From NCBI GenBank assembly GCA_045532035.1, contig JAZSFD010000141.1, forward strand, positions 1 to 8,454: a DNA stretch of 8,454 nucleotides, written 5' to 3'. Below are positions 5,954 to 8,454 of this stretch, piece by piece (position 1 is the first letter of the stretch; each line of letters begins with the position of its first letter). Both the position numbers and the translations under genes were made by a program. The notes under the pieces are model-generated. The model worked only from the letters and a program-made list of their open reading frames with translations. It ran no database searches and was not told where the DNA came from. This DNA is from UMGS1052 sp045532035 (GTDB lineage: Bacteria; Bacillota; Clostridia; Oscillospirales; CAG-382).

Positions 5954-7369
5954 TTATTTGTTTCTGATATATTCGTCAATCGCTTGTGCGGCATTTTTAC
6001 CTGCACCCATGGCAAGAATGACAGTGGCGGCGCCTGTTACGGCATCGCCTCCGGCATAAATACCCTCGCGGGATGTGAGACCTGTTGCCTCGTCGGTGAT
6101 TATTCCACCCCAGCTTTGGGTTTCAAGACCCTCGGTGGTAGCTTTGATGAGAGGGTTGGGAGAAGTGCCGAGCGCCATGATGACACAGTCAGCGTCGATA
6201 AGAAATTCCGAATCCTTCTTGACCACGGGTCTGCGTCTTCCCGAGGCATCGGGCTCCCCAAGCTCCATTTCGACACATTTTATACCGCATACGCTGAAAT
6301 TCTTCGGATCGCGGCGGTCGTCAGGGTTATTGTAGCCGATTATTTCAATCGGGTTGCAAAGAGTCTTGAAAATGATGCCTTCTTCGATGGCGTGCTCCAC
6401 TTCTTCGTGGCGGGCGGGAAGCTCCTCCATGCCGCGTCGGTAGACGATGTGCACCTGTGCGCCAAGTCTTTTTGCACAGCGCGCCGCATCCATTGCCACA
6501 TTTCCGCCGCCCACGACCACGACATTCTTCGCGGTGGTGACAGGGGTATCGGCATCTTCACGGTAGGCTTTCATGAGATTGATTCTTGTCAGAAATTCGT
6601 TTGCAGAGAAAACACCCTTGAGGTTTTCCCCGGGAATGCCCATGAATTTGGGAAGTCCCGCACCCGAGCCGATGAAGACCGCCTCAAAGCCGTGTTCTGA
6701 AATAAGCTCATCGATAGAAATTGTGCGTCCGATGATAGTGTTGGTTACGATCTCAACGCCAAGTGCTTTAAGTCCGTCGATCTCTTTTCTGACGATATCC
6801 TTGGGGAGACGGAATTCGGGGATTCCGTAAACAAGGACGCCTCCCGCAAGATGTAGAGCCTCAAAAACTGTAACTGCATAGCCGTTTTTGGCAAGCTCGC
6901 CTGCACAGGCAAGGCCTGCGGGACCCGATCCGATGACAGCCACCTTGTGACCGTTTGCTTTTGGCTTTTCGGGGAGTGTGGGATTGTTCTTGTTGTGAAA
7001 GTCTGCGACAAAGCGCTCAAGTCTTCCGATAGCGACAGGTTCACCCTTGATGCCGCGTACACATTTGCCCTCACATTGATTTTCCTGGGGGCAAACTCTT
7101 CCGCAGACCGCGGGAAGACAGGTGGACTGCGAAAGGATCTCGAATGCCTTTTCAAAGTCACCCTTTGCTACCTCGGCGATAAATTCGGGAATGTGTATCT
7201 TCACGGGACAGCCCGAAATGCAGGGCTTTGTTTTGCAATTGAGGCAGCGCTGTGCCTCATCCATTGCCTGCTCGGGGGTATAACCGAGAGCTACCTCGTC
7301 GAAATTGGTGTTTCTGACATTCGGCTCCTGGGAGGGCATGGGATTTTTCTTAAGGGACATATTAGGCAT
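5954..7369 (-). CDS. nfnB: NADH-dependent ferredoxin:NADP+ oxidoreductase, large subunit NfnB (GltD-like)
   Basis: The 471-residue product is the GltD-like flavoprotein subunit of the bifurcating transhydrogenase NfnAB, which reversibly couples NADH plus reduced ferredoxin to formation of two NADPH. The N-terminus carries Cys for two [4Fe-4S] clusters: C42, C45, C50, C54 and C84, C89, C93, C99, C103. A first dinucleotide fold, VAVIGSGPAGLACAGELA (143-160), should bind FAD. A second, VVVVGGGNVAMDAARCAKR (283-301), should bind NADPH. The C-terminal YAGGDAVTGAATVILAMGAG (438-457) completes the FAD site. Length agrees with known NfnB proteins (about 465). The ATG overlaps the nfnA stop (TAATG) and has AGGAGGTG at 7378-7385, so translation is probably coupled. 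Without its partner it would be annotated as glutamate synthase small subunit; the adjacent nfnA argues against that. Sulfide dehydrogenase SudA is a closely related alternative. Confidence 0.88.
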   Translation of the reverse strand: MPNMSLKKNPMPSQEPNVRNTNFDEVALGYTPEQAMDEAQRCLNCKTKPCISGCPVKIHIPEFIAEVAKGDFEKAFEILSQSTCLPAVCGRVCPQENQCEGKCVRGIKGEPVAIGRLERFVADFHNKNNPTLPEKPKANGHKVAVIGSGPAGLACAGELAKNGYAVTVFEALHLAGGVLVYGIPEFRLPKDIVRKEIDGLKALGVEIVTNTIIGRTISIDELISEHGFEAVFIGSGAGLPKFMGIPGENLKGVFSANEFLTRINLMKAYREDADTPVTTAKNVVVVGGGNVAMDAARCAKRLGAQVHIVYRRGMEELPARHEEVEHAIEEGIIFKTLCNPIEIIGYNNPDDRRDPKNFSVCGIKCVEMELGEPDASGRRRPVVKKDSEFLIDADCVIMALGTSPNPLIKATTEGLETQSWGGIITDEATGLTSREGIYAGGDAVTGAATVILAMGAGKNAAQAIDEYIRNK

Positions 7370-8214
7370 TATTCCTGCACCTCCTTTTTGAAGAGATTAC
7401 AGGTCTGCTCGCGTTTTCTTTCTTCAAAATCTTGGTATTGAGAGCTTCTTGCCATTGCCTCGTCAAAATCGATGAGATGACCGTCAAATTCAGGACCGTC
7501 AACGCAGGCAAAAAGAGTTTTTCCGCCGACAGTAAGTCTGCAACAGCCGCACATACCGGTGCCGTCGATCATGATTGGGTTCATGGAGGCTATGGTTTTT
7601 ATCGAATATTCCTTTGTGAGGGCACAGACGAATTTCATCATGACAAGGGGACCTATTGTGATGACCTCGTCATATTTTTCGCCCGATTCGATAAGGGCGC
7701 GCAGAGCATCGGTGACAAGACCTTGTTCGCCGAACGATCCGTCGTCGCTCATCTTTTTGACAAGGGTGCTGTTTTCGTCAAATTCCTTTTCGAGAATGAC
7801 AAGATCACGGCTTCTGAAACCGATGACCGAATGTACCTCGCAACCGAGAGAATGGAGCTTTTTTGCGACAGGCAATGCAATTGCACATCCGACGCCTCCA
7901 CCTACGACTGCGACTTTTTTGAGTCCGTCGGTCTCTGTGGCACGGCCCAAAGGCCCTGCAAAATCACAAAGGAAATCTCCCTCGTTCATATGTGAAAGCT
8001 TGTTTGTGGTGGCGCCGACGATCTGGAAAATGATCGAAACAGTACCTTTTTCTCTGTCATAATCGGCGATGGTCAAAGGGATGCGTTCGCCATCATCGTC
8101 TGTGCGCAGAATGACAAACTGACCGGGCTGAGCCTTTTTTGCCACAGTGGGAGCGTCAATATCCATCCGCACAACGGTGGGGTTGAGAATTTCTTTTTTG
8201 AGGATCTTATACAT
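7369..8214 (-). CDS. nfnA: NADH-dependent ferredoxin:NADP+ oxidoreductase, small subunit NfnA
   Basis: The 281-residue product has the ferredoxin-reductase layout of NfnA/SudB/PyrK proteins. GQFVILRTD (31-39) and RIPLTI (44-49) form the FAD-binding barrel. VAVVGGGVGCAIALPVAKKL (101-120) begins the NAD-binding domain. The C-terminal motif DGTGMCGCCRLTVGG (217-231) with FACVDGP (235-241) provides the Asp and Cys for a [2Fe-2S] cluster. In NfnAB this subunit takes or gives electrons at NAD(H). The start at 8214 is chosen because AGAAGGA (8223-8229) lies 8 bases upstream and the length then matches the family; the longer reading from 8289 would start upstream of the promoter. It is the first gene of a two-gene operon and ends one base into nfnB. 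Dihydroorotate dehydrogenase electron-transfer subunit (PyrK) is excluded by the GltD-like partner and lack of pyrimidine genes here. Confidence 0.88.
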   Translation of the reverse strand: MYKILKKEILNPTVVRMDIDAPTVAKKAQPGQFVILRTDDDGERIPLTIADYDREKGTVSIIFQIVGATTNKLSHMNEGDFLCDFAGPLGRATETDGLKKVAVVGGGVGCAIALPVAKKLHSLGCEVHSVIGFRSRDLVILEKEFDENSTLVKKMSDDGSFGEQGLVTDALRALIESGEKYDEVITIGPLVMMKFVCALTKEYSIKTIASMNPIMIDGTGMCGCCRLTVGGKTLFACVDGPEFDGHLIDFDEAMARSSQYQDFEERKREQTCNLFKKEVQE

Positions 8215-8246
8215 ATAATTCTTCCTTCTTAAATAAGCATAATAAT

Positions 8247-8274
8247 ATTTTACCCCAAATGCCGAAAAAATCAA
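8247..8274 (-). promoter_or_regulatory. Promoter of the nfnAB operon
   Basis: On the minus strand, -35 TTGATT (8269-8274) and -10 TAAAAT (8247-8252) are separated by 16 bases. Transcription would start near 8240, about 26 bases before the nfnA ATG. I see no clear operator near it; the Rex consensus TTGTTAANNNNTTAACAA is not present. Confidence 0.65.
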
Positions 8275-8374
8275 GGGTTTCGTGTGCATATTACGAAAAA
8301 AACAGAATAATCACCACAAATGAAGAGATTTTTTTGAAAAATATATGCAAAAAGCGACATAAGAAAAACACTTC

Positions 8375-8403
8375 TTGCACGAATCGGTTAATTGTGGTAG
8401 AAT
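8375..8403 (+). promoter_or_regulatory. Rightward promoter pointing off the end of the window
   Basis: TTGCAC (8375-8380) and TAGAAT (8398-8403) are separated by exactly 17 bases, with TGG before the -10 giving an extended -10. A-runs upstream (8337-8341, 8349-8353, 8364-8368) could help RNA polymerase binding. It is divergent from nfnAB and implies a gene to the right that the window does not contain. It lies wholly in the left arm of the terminal palindrome. Confidence 0.6.
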
Positions 8404-8454
8404 AGATTTAACTTAAGTTAAATCTATTCTACCACAATTAACCGATTCGTGCAA
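8375..8454. repeat. Perfect 80-bp palindrome at the right end of the window
   Basis: Bases 8375-8414 are the exact reverse complement of 8415-8454, with no spacer and no mismatch; the centre is CTTAAG. The core ATTTAACTTAAGTTAAAT sits just downstream of the -10 box at 8398-8403, where a repressor operator would lie. The outer part mirrors the promoter itself, so two promoters would face each other across the centre. Long perfect palindromes without spacer are unstable in most bacteria, and this one ends on the last base. The outer arms are therefore probably an assembly fold-back, while the short core may be real. Confidence 0.9.

Overview
The window looks like a contig or near-contig from an anaerobic Gram-positive Clostridia-type bacterium, probably an uncultured gut or rumen lineage. 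Supporting signs are strong GGAGG-type ribosome binding sites, near-consensus TTGACA/TATAAT promoters, U-tract hairpin terminators, a surface protein with S-layer homology (SLH) domains, and an NfnAB ferredoxin:NADP transhydrogenase operon. A more exact taxon cannot be read from this sequence alone.

Layout from left to right. Bases 1-314 are a complete tRNA operon: a perfect consensus promoter, tRNA-Thr(TGT), a small spacer hairpin, tRNA-Tyr(GTA) and a terminator. Bases 395-5282 are a minus-strand locus of two paralogous right-handed beta-helix proteins. The first transcribed (1934-5197) is a 1087-residue secreted protein with a beta-repeat domain, SLH repeats and a C-terminal beta-helix domain. 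The second (440-1876) is a 478-residue Cys-rich paralog of that last domain with no signal peptide. A strong terminator-like hairpin sits between them, directly before the second gene's ribosome binding site. Bases 5362-5950 hold a plus-strand GNAT acetyltransferase gene, expressed divergently from the beta-helix pair. Bases 5954-8274 are a minus-strand nfnA-nfnB operon whose genes overlap by one base. Bases 8275-8454 carry an outward-facing promoter that runs into a perfect 80-bp palindrome ending at the last base.

The beta-helix pair is the least ordinary content: a wall-anchored and an apparently cytoplasmic copy of the same domain, sharing a set of conserved His, Asp, Glu and Arg residues. 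This would fit binding or processing of a polysaccharide outside the cell and of fragments inside it, but substrate and activity cannot be read from the sequence. NfnAB balances ferredoxin, NADH and NADPH in fermentative anaerobes and has no evident functional tie to the beta-helix genes. The terminal palindrome is more likely an assembly fold-back at a real promoter/operator than an intact genomic element.

No stretch over 300 bases lacks a gene. The larger non-coding gaps (280-439, 5198-5425, 8215-8454) are accounted for by terminators, promoters and the palindrome. I see no CRISPR array, insertion sequence or phage gene.
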